DNA of 64,000 nt from Dinghuibacter silviterrae (GCF_004366355.1 NZ_SODV01000002.1:1032768-1096767), one strand, 5' to 3'. Numbered from the stretch's first letter, positions 44,715 to 54,673 are shown. The notes: a model not told the origin generated them from the letters alone. Translations and numbers: made by a program.

Positions 44715-46300
44715 TTGTGTATCTCCGACGTAAAATGAAACTCGATATCCGGATTGTTGGTCCGCTCCGTATTGAGGAACCACTCGCTTTGCGCGAGATA
44801 AACCAGGTGTTCGTCCTTGTCTTCCACGATGTTCGAGGGTTTGAAGCGGGCGAAGTCTTCCAGCTTTTTGGGGTCCGCCGAGGTGATCCAGCAAGCCTTG
44901 TAGAAAGGCAGGCTGTTGAACTGGCAGGCCGCCCCGTATTCCTGTAACAGCCGGTACTGGATAACTTCGAACTGGAGGTCGCCCACGCAGCCGATGATCT
45001 TCCGGTTTCCCCCGTGCTGGGTAAAGAGCTGGGCGACGCCCTCGTCGGTCAACTGGCGGATGCCTTTTTCCAGTTGTTTGGTCTTCATCGGATCCTTGTT
45101 CACCAGTTCCTTAAACAGTTCCGGGGAAAAGGACGGAATCCCTGTATAGAAGAAGTCTTCCCCCTCCGTCAGCGTGTCTCCGATCTTGAACTGGCCGGTA
45201 TCGAAGAGACCAATGACGTCCCCGGGAAAGGCTTCCTCGATGACATCCTTGTCCCTGGCCAGGAAGGAATAGGGGTTGCTGAAACGGACATCCTTGTCCA
45301 GGCGGACGTGGTGGTAAAACGTATTGCGCTGGAAACGACCGGAACAGACGCGTAAGAACGCGATCCGGTCCCGGTGTTTCGGGTCGAGGTTGGCGTGGAT
45401 CTTGAAAATAAAACCGCTAAAGGCGTCCTCGGCGGGAGGAACAACCCGGACGTTGGTGGGCCGGGGGAGGGGAGAGGGGGCGACCCGGACAAAGGTGTCC
45501 AGGAGTTCCTTTACCCCGAAGTTGTTGATGGCGCTCCCGAAGAAAACGGGTGCGACCTTGGCGGCCAGATAATCCGGGACGTTGAGCTCCCCGTATACCC
45601 CGTCGATCAGCTCTACGTCTTCCCGGAGGCGGGTGGCATCGGACAAGCCGACCTTGTCTTCGAGCACCGGTGCGGACAGGTCCTCGATCAGCACGGTATC
45701 ATCTCCCGCCGCTTTGGTATTGGCGGTGAATAGGAGCAGGTTTTTGTCAAACAGGTTGTATACCCCCTTGAAGTCCCGCCCGTTGTTGATCGGCCAGGTG
45801 ATGGGGTGGAGATTGATGTGTAGTTCTTTTTCGATTTCTTCCAGTAGGTCGAAGGGCTGTTTGCCGTCCCGGTCCATCTTGTTTATAAAGACGATGACGG
45901 GCGTATCCCGCATCCGGCAGACTTCCATCAACCGGCGCGTCTGTTCCTCGACCCCGTTGACGCTGTCGATGACCAGCACGACGCTGTCCACCGCGGTCAG
46001 GGTCCGGTAGGTATCCTCGGCAAAATCCTTGTGGCCGGGTGTGTCCAACAGGTTCACCAACATCCCGCGATACTCGAAAGTCATGACCGAGGTGGCCACG
46101 GAGATACCCCTCTGCCGTTCGATCTCCATGAAGTCGCTCGTCGCGTGCTTTTTGATCTTGTTGCTCTTGACCGCGCCTGCCGTTTGGATGGCGCCCCCGA
46201 ACAGGAGGAATTTCTCCGTCAGCGTCGTTTTACCGGCGTCCGGGTGCGAAATAATGGCGAACGTCTTGCGACGTTGGATCTGTTCGTTATACTTGTTCAT
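44711..46300 (-). CDS. prfC: Peptide chain release factor 3
   Basis: A 529-residue translational GTPase that recycles RF1/RF2 from the ribosome. G-domain motifs are SHPDAGKTT, the switch region ([14 protein letters not shown]), DTPGHKDF and NKMDRD. RF3-specific domains follow, and the length is standard. The start is the ATG at 46300 ([14 protein letters not shown]); the frame stays open 77 codons further but those do not resemble the family. TACCTTTG (46315-46308 on the minus strand) lies 7 bases before the ATG, implying an almost leaderless mRNA. Confidence 0.96.
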   Translation of the reverse strand: MNKYNEQIQRRKTFAIISHPDAGKTTLTEKFLLFGGAIQTAGAVKSNKIKKHATSDFMEIERQRGISVATSVMTFEYRGMLVNLLDTPGHKDFAEDTYRTLTAVDSVVLVIDSVNGVEEQTRRLMEVCRMRDTPVIVFINKMDRDGKQPFDLLEEIEKELHINLHPITWPINNGRDFKGVYNLFDKNLLLFTANTKAAGDDTVLIEDLSAPVLEDKVGLSDATRLREDVELIDGVYGELNVPDYLAAKVAPVFFGSAINNFGVKELLDTFVRVAPSPLPRPTNVRVVPPAEDAFSGFIFKIHANLDPKHRDRIAFLRVCSGRFQRNTFYHHVRLDKDVRFSNPYSFLARDKDVIEEAFPGDVIGLFDTGQFKIGDTLTEGEDFFYTGIPSFSPELFKELVNKDPMKTKQLEKGIRQLTDEGVAQLFTQHGGNRKIIGCVGDLQFEVIQYRLLQEYGAACQFNSLPFYKACWITSADPKKLEDFARFKPSNIVEDKDEHLVYLAQSEWFLNTERTNNPDIEFHFTSEIHK

Positions 46301-46307
46301 GGGCGCG

Positions 46308-46336
46308 CAAAGGTACGACTTTTTTTCGTAGGTTTG
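46308..46336. promoter_or_regulatory. Back-to-back -7 elements of prfC and the FtsX permease gene
   Basis: Minus strand: TACCTTTG at 46315-46308, 7 bases before the prfC ATG. Plus strand: TAGGTTTG at 46329-46336, 4 bases before the permease ATG. Both match TAnnTTTG exactly. Transcription starts would fall at or next to the start codons. The two start codons are only 40 bp apart, so -33 regions overlap. Confidence 0.7.
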
Positions 46337-46340
46337 AAAC

Positions 46341-47585
46341 ATGCGGAAGACCCTGAACATCCTGTCCACCAGTTTTCGCATGGCGATGGACGAGCTCAGA
46401 AAGAACCGGCTCCGGAGCTTCCTGTCCCTGTTTGGCATCACCATCGGGATCTTCTGCATCGTCGCGGTGCTCGCCACCGTTAACAGCCTGGACAGCACCG
46501 TCCACGAAGAGCTCAAAGCCATGGGGACCAATACGGTGTTTGTCCAGAAATGGCCCTGGGGCGGGGGGGCGGATTACCCCTGGTGGAAGTACCTCAGCCG
46601 GCCCACGCCCAAGTACGAAGAGCTTCGGTTTATCAAGGAGCGCGCGGACTATGCTGCACACGCCGCTATTTTTTTCAATGGTCAGACCAACCTCGAATAC
46701 GGAGATTTTGCCCTGACCAACGTCAACTGGTACGGGGTTACTGAAGAGTTCAACCTCATTCAAAACGTCGACGTCGGTTATGGGCGTTTTATTCTCCCCT
46801 CCGAGTTTCAGTATGGGACGCCGGTGGCCGTCATGGGCTACACCACCGCTGAGAAATTGTTTGACGATCCCCCCACCGCCGTTGGCAAAACCATAGAGAT
46901 CAAGGGACACAAAGTGCTGATCGTGGGGGTTATCCGGAAACAAGGCAACTCGCTCATCGGCGGATGGGACTTTGACAACGTCGTTGTCATTCCCTACCAG
47001 TTCTGCACCTCGTTCGCCAACGTCCACAACCAGGACATGGCCATCCTCGTCCGCGGTAAAGAAGGCATCCCCCTCGACGAGGTCAAGGGCCAGCTCCGGG
47101 GCGTCATGCGCGCCGTCCGGCGACTCAGCCCCAAACAAGATGACAACTTCGCACTCAACGACGTCACCAGCGGCACCAGCGAACTCAATTCCATTTTTGG
47201 CGGGATGACGCTCGGGGGCTTTGCCATCACCATCCTGTCCTTTATCGTCGGCATCTTCGGCGTCGCCAACATCATGTTCGTCACCGTCCGGGAACGGACC
47301 CCCATGATCGGCCTCAAAAAGGCCATCGGTGCCAAACGCCGGACCATCCTCCTCGAATTCCTGCTGGAATCCGCCTTTCTTTGCGTACTCGGCGGTGTCA
47401 TCGGGCTCATCCTCGTTTTCCTCCTGACCTTTTTACTCAGCAGCGTCGTCCATTTTACCGTCTCCATTTCCTTCGGCCTCTTTCTCGGATCGGTCCTCTT
47501 TTGCATCTTCACCGGCATGCTCGCGGGCATCATCCCCGCGTCCATCGCCGCCAGGATGGACCCCGTCAAGGCCATTCGCAGCTAA
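46341..47585 (+). CDS. ABC transporter permease, MacB/FtsX type
   Basis: A 414-residue membrane protein with one MacB-PCD domain and one FtsX domain (four membrane segments). It has [20 protein letters not shown] at the first helix, and [20 protein letters not shown] with [17 protein letters not shown] as the FtsX core. The ATP-binding partner is not adjacent. It appears leaderless (see the shared promoter region). It is followed 27 bases later by tsaD, which has its own -7 element, so the two need not be one transcript. Confidence 0.9.
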   Translation: MRKTLNILSTSFRMAMDELRKNRLRSFLSLFGITIGIFCIVAVLATVNSLDSTVHEELKAMGTNTVFVQKWPWGGGADYPWWKYLSRPTPKYEELRFIKERADYAAHAAIFFNGQTNLEYGDFALTNVNWYGVTEEFNLIQNVDVGYGRFILPSEFQYGTPVAVMGYTTAEKLFDDPPTAVGKTIEIKGHKVLIVGVIRKQGNSLIGGWDFDNVVVIPYQFCTSFANVHNQDMAILVRGKEGIPLDEVKGQLRGVMRAVRRLSPKQDDNFALNDVTSGTSELNSIFGGMTLGGFAITILSFIVGIFGVANIMFVTVRERTPMIGLKKAIGAKRRTILLEFLLESAFLCVLGGVIGLILVFLLTFLLSSVVHFTVSISFGLFLGSVLFCIFTGMLAGIIPASIAARMDPVKAIRS

Positions 47586-47599
47586 TGGCTGCTATGGCG

Positions 47600-47607
47600 T
47601 ACCTTTG
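47600..47607 (+). promoter_or_regulatory. tsaD -7 element next to the start codon
   Basis: TACCTTTG matches TAnnTTTG exactly and ends 5 bases before the tsaD ATG at 47613. A transcript starting about 6 bases downstream would begin at the start codon. Confidence 0.65.
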
Positions 47608-47612
47608 CGGCC

Positions 47613-48620
47613 ATGAGTACGACCATCCTCGCCATCGAGTCTTCCTGTGATGAAACCAGCGCAGCGGTTTGTAAGGACGGACAGATCCTTACGAATTATA
47701 TCGCGGGACAGGCGGTCCATGAGCAGTTTGGTGGGGTAGTCCCCGAGCTGGCGAGCCGGGCCCACATGCAGCACATCGTCCCGGTGGTGGACGTTGCCCT
47801 CAAACAGGCGGGCGTTACGGTCACCGACCTGGACGCCATTGCTTTTACCCAGGCACCGGGGTTGATCGGTTCATTGCTCGTGGGGAGCTGTTTTGCCAAA
47901 TCGCTGGCGCTTGCCCTGGACAAGCCCCTGATCGCGGTGCACCACATGCAGGCCCATGTGTTGGCCAACCTGATTGCGGAGCCGGCGCCTTCTTACCCTT
48001 TCCTTTGCCTGACGGTCAGCGGGGGACATACTCAGATTGTACTTTGCCGGTCGCCCCTGGACATGGAGGTGTTGGGGGAGACGCTGGACGACGCGGCAGG
48101 CGAGGCCTTTGACAAAAGCGCCAAGCTCCTGGATCTGCCGTATCCCGGGGGGCCTTTGATCGACAAACACGCGCGCTCCGGGAACCCCGAACGGTTTGCT
48201 TTCCCCGAGCCTCAGATCCCGGGTCTGAACTTTAGCTTCAGCGGTCTGAAGACCTCCATCCTTTATTTTCTCCAGGACGGGAAGCGTGCCGACCCGGATT
48301 TCGTCCGCAAAAACCTGGACGACATTTGCGCGTCTATCCAGCACCGTATCGTCACCATCCTTCTCCACAAACTCGGCCGGGCGGCCAAGGAAACCGGCAT
48401 CCGCGAGGTGTGTATCGCCGGGGGCGTATCCGCCAACAGCGGCCTTCGTACGGCCCTGAAGGAAATGGGGGAGCGGCGGGGGTGGAATACGTATATCCCT
48501 GCTTTTCAATATTGTACGGATAATGCCGGGATGATCGCCCAAACGGCGTGGTACCTCTATCAGGCGGGGCAGTTTGCAGACCTTTCGGTCAGCCCGAGCG
48601 CAAGGGCGGAATGGGCATAA
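47613..48620 (+). CDS. tsaD: tRNA N6-adenosine threonylcarbamoyltransferase
   Basis: A 335-residue ASKHA-fold enzyme that transfers the threonylcarbamoyl group to A37 of ANN-decoding tRNAs, working with TsaB/TsaE. N-terminal ILAIESSCDETSAAV, the metal-binding HHMQAHVLANL, LTVSGGHTQIVL, and YPGGPLIDKHA are all present, as is the C-terminal CIAGGVSANSGLR and YCTDNAGMIA. Length is standard. Start at ATG 47613. Confidence 0.97.
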   Translation: MSTTILAIESSCDETSAAVCKDGQILTNYIAGQAVHEQFGGVVPELASRAHMQHIVPVVDVALKQAGVTVTDLDAIAFTQAPGLIGSLLVGSCFAKSLALALDKPLIAVHHMQAHVLANLIAEPAPSYPFLCLTVSGGHTQIVLCRSPLDMEVLGETLDDAAGEAFDKSAKLLDLPYPGGPLIDKHARSGNPERFAFPEPQIPGLNFSFSGLKTSILYFLQDGKRADPDFVRKNLDDICASIQHRIVTILLHKLGRAAKETGIREVCIAGGVSANSGLRTALKEMGERRGWNTYIPAFQYCTDNAGMIAQTAWYLYQAGQFADLSVSPSARAEWA

Positions 48621-48631
48621 CCCAGCCGGCG

Positions 48632-48699
48632 GGTTTGTCACATCTTTTCACCGGTTCGTCACATGATGACTTCCGGCCCCGCCGGGCGCCGTAACATTG
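48632..48699 (+). promoter_or_regulatory. Putative LytTR operator and promoter of the LytS-LytTR cluster
   Basis: GGTTTGTCACAT (48632-48643) and GGTTCGTCACAT (48653-48664) form a direct repeat, 11 of 12 identical, with a 21-bp period. This is the spacing of known LytTR-domain operators, two turns of DNA. TAACATTG (48692-48699) is one base off the -7 consensus, so the second copy would end near -41, a usual activator position. The cluster downstream encodes a LytTR regulator, suggesting autoregulation. Confidence 0.7.
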
Positions 48700-48715
48700 T
48701 GTGAAAGTTTACCGC

Positions 48716-50248
48716 ATGAACCTACGACAGCTGGAATTTTGGGTGGCCACCTTACTCGTCACTGTATCGCTTTCTGCTTCCCTGGCCTGGATGGACGGGG
48801 CAGGCCAGGCGTCGGTGGCCGATGTACGGCGGGAATTTTGGAATTCCGGGTTGCGGTTTAACTATGTCATGAATTATTTCCTGCCCCACATCCTCCCGGC
48901 GTTGTTCTATTATGGAGGATTCCTGGCGGTGATGTTCCTGGGGTATCCGCGCTTTTTCGAAACCAAAAGAAATGATGCTTTTATCACCTTCCTGCTGGGC
49001 GTCCTGGGAGCGATGACGTTGTTGTTTGCGTTTAATACCTTTCTGGGAAGCCCGGGCTATAGCGAGAATTATACCGGGCCGGAACGGCTGGCGGGCAGGC
49101 TGGTGACCTTTTTCAGCCGCGGACTCATCATGGCCTTGCAATTTATGGCGCTGATAACGGCGTATATCCTGATCAGGGTTTATGTCATACCGGCGTTGAT
49201 GTCGCGGAGCAAACGAAGCCTGAAGGCGCAGTCCTTTATGACGCATTTTCAGGCCTTTCTTTTTATATGGGTACCGGCCATAGCCGCGGTCTTTTTTGTG
49301 CGCCGGGATGCGCTTGACTTTATGATTTTTGTTGCTTTTTGTGCCCTGCCCCTGGCCTTTTTGGTCCACGCCCTGAATTATAACTGGCTGATCCCGTATA
49401 GGGAGCAAAAGCGGTTGTCCTGGTGGAAGTATTGGGCGTTGTATCTGATTCTTTCTTTTGCCATGTGCGTGCCGGTCGTGCTGGTGTTCGAGGCGACGAT
49501 AGGGTCGGTTTCCTTTGACCCCGGGGCGGTGCTGGTGGTGACGTATATATGGATCCTTGTCCTGGTCACCCCCCTGACCTGGATACTTTATCTGTACGGC
49601 CGCAAGACAACCGGTCGTTTGAACCAGTTGGCCTCCGCCCTGAGCACGTCCAACGCCAACCTGGATTTTTTAAAGTCCCAGATCAATCCCCACTTCCTCT
49701 TCAATGCGCTCAATACCCTTTATGGTACGGCCATCCAGGAACGGAGCGAAAACACCGCCCAGGGCATCCAAAAGCTGGGGGATATGATGCGTTTTATGCT
49801 TTTCGACAATATGCAGGATGGTATTCCGTTAATAAAGGAGATTCAGTACATGCGCAACTACATCGACCTGCAGAAGCTGCGCACCCAGGCCTCGGACAAG
49901 ATAAGGATAGACACGATGCTGGAGGAGGCCGGTTGCCAGCACACCGTAGCGCCTATGTTGCTGATCCCCTTTGTGGAAAACGCCTTCAAACACGGCATCA
50001 GCCTGATCAGACCAAGCTGGATCAAGGTATCCCTGACGTGTACGCCTGATAAAGTTTACTTCGACGTCTACAACAGCGTCCATCCGTCCCCGGAAAAAGA
50101 CCCTGAGGAGAACAGTTCCGGTATCGGCCTGGAAAATGTGCGTCAGCGTCTCCAACTCTTGTACCCCGGACGGCACGAGTTGTCGATCCATCAATCCCAA
50201 ACCGAATATTTTATTCACCTAACCCTATTGTTCCCACATGGACGGTAA
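48716..50248 (+). CDS. LytS/YehU-type sensor histidine kinase
   Basis: A 510-residue membrane kinase. About eight hydrophobic segments fill residues 5-290. The His_kinase domain follows with the phospho-acceptor H326 in LKSQINPHFLFNALNTLYG, then the ATP-binding domain (MLLIPFVENAFKHGIS, SSGIGLENVRQRLQLLY). This type partners LytTR response regulators; one is encoded 3.7 kb downstream. The ATG at 48716 is chosen over a GTG at 48701 because of the promoter position. Its end overlaps the DUF4407 gene by 11 bases. The signal is unknown. Confidence 0.93.
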   Translation: MNLRQLEFWVATLLVTVSLSASLAWMDGAGQASVADVRREFWNSGLRFNYVMNYFLPHILPALFYYGGFLAVMFLGYPRFFETKRNDAFITFLLGVLGAMTLLFAFNTFLGSPGYSENYTGPERLAGRLVTFFSRGLIMALQFMALITAYILIRVYVIPALMSRSKRSLKAQSFMTHFQAFLFIWVPAIAAVFFVRRDALDFMIFVAFCALPLAFLVHALNYNWLIPYREQKRLSWWKYWALYLILSFAMCVPVVLVFEATIGSVSFDPGAVLVVTYIWILVLVTPLTWILYLYGRKTTGRLNQLASALSTSNANLDFLKSQINPHFLFNALNTLYGTAIQERSENTAQGIQKLGDMMRFMLFDNMQDGIPLIKEIQYMRNYIDLQKLRTQASDKIRIDTMLEEAGCQHTVAPMLLIPFVENAFKHGISLIRPSWIKVSLTCTPDKVYFDVYNSVHPSPEKDPEENSSGIGLENVRQRLQLLYPGRHELSIHQSQTEYFIHLTLLFPHGR

Positions 50249-51473
50249 CAACATTTCCCTGAGAGAAAGGGCGGAGCGGTCGAGCAAAAACCCGCCCTTC
50301 GGACAGCCCCCGATCCGCAAGGAAGAACCCGACGGCTTTTCCCGGTTCCTGTGGTGGCTGGCCACCGTGGACGCGGACGTCATGCGTGAGTGCAACGCCG
50401 AAAAGGAGCGCTACCGCATCATCGGTATGTCGGTGCTGATCACGTGGATGTTCGCCACCCTGGCGTGGGGCTACTTTTTTTCCACCATCATCGACGACGA
50501 ATTGATCGTGGGCGCGCTCGCGGTTTTCTTTGGGCTCGCCATCCTCGCCATCGACCGGAACCTGATCGCCGCCATGGGCAAATCGGGGAGCTGGCTGCCC
50601 GTGGTCTTCCGGTTGGCACTGGCGTTGACGATCGGCTTGTTTTTGTCGCAGCCGATCGTGTTGATGCTTTTCCAAAAGGACATTCAAAGCCAGATGGCTT
50701 TGAACAAGGAAAAGAAACTGGAAACGTTCAGGCAGCAATTGACCACGCTCAACGCGCCGCTGGTCGCGGACTACCAGACGCACATCAAGGCGCTTCAGCA
50801 ACAGGAGGCCGCGGGCGCCGACCAGGTGAAATTCCTGAAGGACGGCTATATTAAGGAAACCGACGGTACCGGGGGATCGGGTAAGATCGGGGAGGCGGCT
50901 GTCGCCCGGGTCAAAAAACAGGAATACCTGAAAAGCCAGGACGCGCAGGACCAACTCCTCCGTCAGAACGATCCCCAGATCGCGTTGTACCAGTCCAAGC
51001 TCGACACCATCGAAGCGCAAAATAAAGTCAAGGAACAGGATTATTCCGCCAACCTTTCCAACGGATTTCTCGCGCAGGTGGAGGCCCTGAGCGACCTGCT
51101 CAAGGAACACGCCCCTCTGCGGACGCGATACCAGCTGATCATATTGATCATTACCCTGATCGAAGTGATGCCGGTGTTGAGCAAGCTGCTCCTGCCCAAA
51201 GGAGAATACGAGGCCAGGCTGGCCCAGGCCACCGAGCTCGGGGTGTATCGCGCCGGGCTGGCCTCGGAGCGGGAAAAGGAGTTGGAAGCCTATTACGCAG
51301 AGAAGTCCCTGGAAGCCGATAAGGCCTCGGTGGACCAGTTTTTTGAAGACTCGCGTACTGCCAAGGAACAGATGGGGAAGACGGTGGTCGGCGGGAGCGA
51401 GGGGCAGTCGTATAGTCAGTTGTGGAAGAAATTCAGACGACAAGTGCTGTCGTCTCGGAGCGGATCGCGATAA
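50238..51473 (+). CDS. DUF4407 domain membrane protein
   Basis: A 411-residue protein with two hydrophobic pairs at the N-terminal side (IGMSVLITWMFATLAWGYFF and GALAVFFGLAILAIDRNLI, then VVFRLALALTIGLFL), a long coiled-coil middle (about 145-280) and a further membrane pair near 290-320 with a helical tail. These match DUF4407, whose role is unknown. It lies between the kinase and the FtsX permease and overlaps the kinase by 11 bases, so it is part of the LytS-LytTR transcript. Confidence 0.88.
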   Translation: MDGNNISLRERAERSSKNPPFGQPPIRKEEPDGFSRFLWWLATVDADVMRECNAEKERYRIIGMSVLITWMFATLAWGYFFSTIIDDELIVGALAVFFGLAILAIDRNLIAAMGKSGSWLPVVFRLALALTIGLFLSQPIVLMLFQKDIQSQMALNKEKKLETFRQQLTTLNAPLVADYQTHIKALQQQEAAGADQVKFLKDGYIKETDGTGGSGKIGEAAVARVKKQEYLKSQDAQDQLLRQNDPQIALYQSKLDTIEAQNKVKEQDYSANLSNGFLAQVEALSDLLKEHAPLRTRYQLIILIITLIEVMPVLSKLLLPKGEYEARLAQATELGVYRAGLASEREKELEAYYAEKSLEADKASVDQFFEDSRTAKEQMGKTVVGGSEGQSYSQLWKKFRRQVLSSRSGSR

Positions 51474-51521
51474 GTGGGCGCCGCGCGCCGTGAAACGCAT
51501 TTTTTCTTAGAAAGTATAGCC

Positions 51522-53957
51522 ATGATCAAACAGTTCTGCAAGGTTGCCCTGCGCAACCTGGGCAGGCAGAAAGCCCTTGCCCTGATCAACGTACTTGGTT
51601 TGTCCGTAGGCCTCACGTGTTTCATCGTTTTTCTTTTGTATGCGGTGAACGAATCGGGCTACGACCGGTTCCACAAAAGGGCCGGGGACATTTATCGCGT
51701 CGTCGAGTGGGCCGAGGGGCTTCCCGACCGGGAACCCGGAGGCTACGCCGGTTTATCCATGGCGATGGGACCCGCCCTCGCCCAGGATCTACCAGAGGTG
51801 GAACGCTTCGTCCGTTTCCGTACGCGGGGAAGGGTACTTGTAAAGGTGGGAGACCAGGTCTCCCGCCTTTCCGTATCCTTTGCAGACACTCCTTTTTTCT
51901 CGATGTTTTCTTTTCCCCTGGTCAGCGGGAGCCCGGCCCATGTTCTGGAGGGAACGCACAGCATCGTCCTGACCCAGGACATGGCCGCCCGGCTTTTCGG
52001 ACGCCAGGATGTGACCGGCCGCTTTCTCCAGGTCAAGATCGACACGGCCTTTGAGACCTTCCAGGTCACCGGTATCGCGCAAAACCTGCCCTCCAATTCC
52101 ATCTTCAATTTCGGACTGCTCATCGGGTATCCTTATGCCCTGGTCCATGCCGACGCCCGCGCGCTCACCGACTGGTACGAGACCATGGGAGACGAGACCT
52201 TTGTACAACTCAAACCCGGCAGCAAGCTGTCCGTGGCGCAGATGGTGGCCTTCCGGGAGCGCCATTTGCCCGACGAAGAACGCGACCTGATCCAGCGAAA
52301 ACAATGGAATGGCAAGGGCACCCCGCCCATTACGTTCCGGCTCCAACCGTTGACGGACATCCATACCAATCCACACATCGACGGCACAGGCGACCCGGTG
52401 GAACCCCGTCAGGTCTGGCTGCTCATCGCCATGGCGGCCGGTATCCTTCTGATCGCGTGTATCAACTTTACGACCCTGTCCATAGGCCGTTCCGCCAGCC
52501 GGGCCAAAGAGATCGGCGTCCGAAAGGTCATCGGCTCCAGGCGAAACCATCTGGTGGTCCAGTTCCTGGCGGAGGCGTTGGTGCTTACCACCGTCTCCGC
52601 CCTGCTGGCCTTGTTGCTCACGGCGCTGTTGTTGCCCCTTGTATCCTCCCTGACCGGTGTCGCCCTGCACCTCAGTTTCAGCCGCTTTCCCGAGCTTTGG
52701 TGGATGCTGACGGGGCTGACCGTGTTGACAGGCCTGATGGCGGGCGCATATCCCGCCCTAGTCCTTTCCGGGTTCAAGCCCCTGGATGTTTTTAAAAGCA
52801 AGGTTCGCCTTCGCGGGTCCAACCTCTTTACGCGTTCCCTCGTGGTCGCCCAGTTCGTATTGTCGGCGGGTCTGCTCACCGGGACCTTTGTCATTCTTCA
52901 GCAGGTCTCCTTTATGCGGAACAAGGACCTCGGTTTCCATAAGGAAAACGTGATCGATATAGACGCTTCAGGTGTGGACGACCCGCGGGTGTATCGTACT
53001 TTCCGCCGTCGTGCACTGGGTAACGCCCACGTTTTAGGGGTGACTTCCGCCGAGATTGGTTTGGGCGAAGGCAGCGGCTTTATGGGCAGCGGTTATTCCT
53101 TCAGGGGAAAGGGTGGGGGATCCATCGAATACCCCGTGGCCCCCGGTTATATCGACGTGATGGGGATGACCCTGCTGGCCGGCCGTGACTTCGACCGGAA
53201 CATGTCCTCCGATTCCACGGGCGCCGTGGTCGTCAACCAGGCCCTGCTCCAGGAATTTCATATCCCTTTGGACAGTGCCCTTGACCAGGTCCTCGAAAAA
53301 GCCGATGACAACGGCAGGAAGATCCCTTACAGCATCATCGGCGTTGTCCGGGACTTCAACTTTGTCAGCCTTAGCCAGCAGGTCCGGCCCCAGCTGTTTT
53401 TTTGGCCGGCCCGGCTAAAAGTCAATCATATCTATGTCCGGGTGACCGCCGGGGACCCGTCCATCGTGCTGCCCTTCCTGGCCCGGACCTGGAAAACCCT
53501 GGTCCCTTCGCTGGCCTTCCGATATAACTTCCAGGATGAAGAAATGAACCGGTTTTACGCCACCGAAACCCGCTGGATCCAGATCCTCGGGCTCGCCGGG
53601 GGGATTGCCATCGGGCTCGCCTGTCTGGGTCTTTTTGGCCTGGCCGCCCTTGTCTCCGTCAACCGGCACAAGGAAATCGGCATCCGGAAGGTCCTTGGCG
53701 CTTCCGTTGGGTCCATCGTCCGGCTTTTGTCCGTCGAGTTTTCCCGGCTGGTGCTCGTGGCGCTCGTCATTGCCGCCCCGCTAGCCTGGTACTTTGCCCA
53801 CCGGTGGCTGGAGGGGTATGCCTATCGCATCGGCATCCAATGGTGGGTGTTCCTCCTGACCGGTGGGGTGACGCTGGGGGTGGCCCTGCTCACGGTGGGC
53901 GGACATGCGCTGCGCGCGGCTTTGGGGAATCCGGTGGAGGGGTTGAGGGAGGAATAG
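51522..53957 (+). CDS. ABC transporter permease, double FtsX/MacB-PCD type
   Basis: An 811-residue membrane protein of the same family as the gene at 37341-39752. It begins MIKQFCKVALRNLGRQKALA and has FtsX blocks RSASRAKEIGVRKVIGSRRN and AALVSVNRHKEIGIRKVLGA plus two MacB-like periplasmic domains. The ATG at 51522 fits the family start; 16 upstream codons do not. It sits between the DUF4407 gene and the LytTR regulator, suggesting that the two-component pair senses or controls this permease. No ATPase is adjacent. Confidence 0.92.
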   Translation: MIKQFCKVALRNLGRQKALALINVLGLSVGLTCFIVFLLYAVNESGYDRFHKRAGDIYRVVEWAEGLPDREPGGYAGLSMAMGPALAQDLPEVERFVRFRTRGRVLVKVGDQVSRLSVSFADTPFFSMFSFPLVSGSPAHVLEGTHSIVLTQDMAARLFGRQDVTGRFLQVKIDTAFETFQVTGIAQNLPSNSIFNFGLLIGYPYALVHADARALTDWYETMGDETFVQLKPGSKLSVAQMVAFRERHLPDEERDLIQRKQWNGKGTPPITFRLQPLTDIHTNPHIDGTGDPVEPRQVWLLIAMAAGILLIACINFTTLSIGRSASRAKEIGVRKVIGSRRNHLVVQFLAEALVLTTVSALLALLLTALLLPLVSSLTGVALHLSFSRFPELWWMLTGLTVLTGLMAGAYPALVLSGFKPLDVFKSKVRLRGSNLFTRSLVVAQFVLSAGLLTGTFVILQQVSFMRNKDLGFHKENVIDIDASGVDDPRVYRTFRRRALGNAHVLGVTSAEIGLGEGSGFMGSGYSFRGKGGGSIEYPVAPGYIDVMGMTLLAGRDFDRNMSSDSTGAVVVNQALLQEFHIPLDSALDQVLEKADDNGRKIPYSIIGVVRDFNFVSLSQQVRPQLFFWPARLKVNHIYVRVTAGDPSIVLPFLARTWKTLVPSLAFRYNFQDEEMNRFYATETRWIQILGLAGGIAIGLACLGLFGLAALVSVNRHKEIGIRKVLGASVGSIVRLLSVEFSRLVLVALVIAAPLAWYFAHRWLEGYAYRIGIQWWVFLLTGGVTLGVALLTVGGHALRAALGNPVEGLREE

Positions 53958-53980
53958 CGTACCTTCAAATCGCAAAGACG

Positions 53981-54673
53981 ATGATGACCGCTATAGCCAT
54001 AGACGACGAACCCATAGCCCTGGAGGTCGTGAAATCCCTCGCGGAGAAAGTGCCATTCTTGGACCTCCGAGCCTCTTTTACCGACGCCTTCCAGGCCCTC
54101 GACTATCTTCAGAAGAATAAGACCGACCTCATTTTCCTGGACATCAAAATGCCCGACATCTCCGGTCTGGAGCTCCTCAAATCCCTGCCCCAGCCCCCCA
54201 TGGTCGTTTTTACCACGGCGTATGCTGAACACGCCGTTCAAAGTTTTGAGCTCGACGCCATCGACTATTTGCTGAAGCCGTTTTCACTCAGCCGCTTTCT
54301 CAAAGCCTGCAACAAAGCCCAGGAGCTCCTGCAGCTCCGTACCAATAAGGATTTTGCGTCCCCCGTTATTTTTGTAAAAAGCGGTTATGACCAGGTGCGT
54401 GTCTCTTTACAGGACATCCTGTTCGTGGAAAGCGCAGGCAATTATATGCAGTTCATCACGCCGACCGGCAAGATCCTGTCGCGTCTGACCATGGCCGAAG
54501 CCCAGGCGCTGCTCCCCGGGAACCAGTTCTTCCGCATCCATCGCTCGTACATCATCAACAGGAACCGGATCGATCGCATCGAAAAGACCCAGGTGTGGCT
54601 GGGAGACTTTTGCGTGCCGATAGGGGCGGGGTTTACCCAGACGCTGGAGCAGATCGTGGGGGGGCAGCGCTAG
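53981..54673 (+). CDS. LytTR family response regulator
   Basis: A 230-residue regulator. The receiver domain (AIAIDDEPIALEVVKSLAEK, phospho-acceptor D54 in IFLDIKMPDISG, TTAYAEHAVQSFELDAIDY) is followed by a LytTR DNA-binding domain (VSLQDILFVESAGNYMQFI, FRIHRSYIINRNRIDRI). I start at the ATG at 53981; the frame stays open 59 codons upstream into the permease gene, but those residues are unlike a receiver. It is the partner of the LytS-type kinase, and the direct repeat at 48632-48664 is its likely target. Confidence 0.95.
   Translation: MMTAIAIDDEPIALEVVKSLAEKVPFLDLRASFTDAFQALDYLQKNKTDLIFLDIKMPDISGLELLKSLPQPPMVVFTTAYAEHAVQSFELDAIDYLLKPFSLSRFLKACNKAQELLQLRTNKDFASPVIFVKSGYDQVRVSLQDILFVESAGNYMQFITPTGKILSRLTMAEAQALLPGNQFFRIHRSYIINRNRIDRIEKTQVWLGDFCVPIGAGFTQTLEQIVGGQR

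Noticed and set aside
46301-46531. N-terminal extension of prfC by 77 codons
   Set aside because: The extension overlaps the divergent permease gene and the prfC -7 element and does not resemble RF3, whose usual start is the ATG at 46300.
53804-53980. N-terminal extension of the LytTR regulator
   Set aside because: It lies within the permease gene in another frame and adds residues with no receiver-domain similarity.
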